DNA of 6,289 nucleotides. Origin: Verrucomicrobiota bacterium. Its GTDB lineage: Bacteria > Verrucomicrobiota > Verrucomicrobiia > Methylacidiphilales > Verrucolacustridaceae. This document shows positions 5,948-6,289 of this stretch, piece after piece. Position 1 is the first letter of the stretch, and each line of letters starts with the position of its first letter. A program made the position numbers and the translations under genes. Under the pieces are notes generated by a model that worked only from the letters and a program-made list of their open reading frames with translations, made no database searches and was not told where the DNA came from. The stretch lies in assembly GCA_010024525.1 (NCBI GenBank), contig RGGS01000083.1:1-6289 (forward strand), written 5' to 3'.

Positions 5948-6289
5948 TGAACCTTCCCTTGGGGTTGTTGTTGGCTTGGATCTTTTCCTTGGTGGAGGTG
6001 GGTGCGCAAACGAACTTGCCCGCCATCGAGGTGGAGCCCGTCCGTCCCGTGGTGCTGAAGGGGGAAAAAGCGGAATGGAGAGTCGCGTTGAAAGGGGGTA
6101 CGAACACCCCGGCACTGACCTATCTGATCCGGCAGGACGGAGGACCCAAAAAAATCGCCGAGGGATCGGTTGTTTGGGTGAGCGGGGAAGGGCGGATCGA
6201 GACGGTCGCCCACGAACCGGGAGCATTGCTTCTTGAACTCAAGGGGGCTGGGGAGAAGGTTCTGGGGGGTGTGGTGGTATCTCCTGAGG
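5947..6289 (+). CDS. Secreted protein, 3'-truncated; possible N-terminal domain of an exported CE7-like esterase
   Basis: An open frame of 114 codons runs from ATG 5947 to the window edge without a stop. The N-terminus MNLPLGLLLAWIFSLVEVGA looks like a signal peptide, with likely cleavage after VGA and before Gln21, so the protein should be exported. Residues after about 25 read like a beta-sandwich: VEPVRPVVLKGEKAEWRVAL, LTYLIRQDGG, EGSVVW, then HEPGALLLELK and GGVVVSPEG. This alternation, with 'EPG' followed by a hydrophobic strand and a final 'PE', resembles the small domain that precedes the esterase domain in some secreted acetyl xylan esterases of Bacteroidota and Planctomycetota. That assignment is inference from recall, since the diagnostic catalytic part is outside the window. 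The ATG overlaps the oxidoreductase TGA (TGATG), implying translational coupling in one operon. Confidence 0.72.
   Translation, partial: MNLPLGLLLAWIFSLVEVGAQTNLPAIEVEPVRPVVLKGEKAEWRVALKGGTNTPALTYLIRQDGGPKKIAEGSVVWVSGEGRIETVAHEPGALLLELKGAGEKVLGGVVVSPE

Noticed and set aside
4928..6226. Minus-strand open frame of 432 codons
   Set aside because: Antisense to the oxidoreductase and the secreted protein; its translation is rich in Pro, Arg and Ser as expected for a shadow frame of GC-rich genes.
1..6289. CRISPR array, tRNA, transposon ends or defence genes
   Set aside because: No regularly spaced direct repeats, cloverleaf sequence, transposase or integrase motifs, or defence domains could be seen; the genes are all metabolic.

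Overview
The window is a GC-rich, densely packed piece of bacterial chromosome holding six genes of carbohydrate metabolism, two of them cut by the window edges. The gene set suggests a PVC-group bacterium, most likely Verrucomicrobiota, with Planctomycetota or Lentisphaerota as alternatives. It combines a formylglycine-type sulfatase, an alginate-lyase-fold lipoprotein, CE7 acetyl esterase, a Gfo/Idh/MocA oxidoreductase and a YghZ-like aldo/keto reductase, with no SusC/SusD pair in view. This is inference from gene content; no rRNA or other phylogenetic marker is present.

Layout from left to right: (1) the minus-strand aldo/keto reductase, positions 809 to 1, with its C-terminus beyond the left edge; (2) a short divergent gap; (3) a plus-strand sulfatase, about 897 to 2357, with no export signal; (4) a convergent junction with only 5 bases between the two stop codons; (5) a minus-strand pair transcribed as CE7 esterase (4754 to 3795) then alginate-lyase-like lipoprotein (3751 to 2363); (6) a second divergent gap of about 116 bases with candidate back-to-back promoters; (7) a plus-strand pair, an oxidoreductase (4871 to 5947) and a secreted protein (from 5947, cut by the right edge) whose start codon overlaps the oxidoreductase stop codon. 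No gap reaches 300 bases. I see no RNA genes, CRISPR, insertion sequences or integrase.

Taken together the genes look like a small locus for catabolism of a decorated polysaccharide, probably one containing uronic acids with acetyl and sulfate substituents. The lipoprotein would cleave chains at the cell surface by beta-elimination. The esterase and sulfatase, both without signal peptides, would strip acetyl and sulfate groups from imported oligosaccharides. The two NAD(P)-dependent enzymes would process the released sugars or aldehydes. The truncated right-hand gene resembles the N-terminal domain found ahead of some secreted CE7 esterases, so a second, exported deacetylase may follow. The substrate cannot be read from the sequence.
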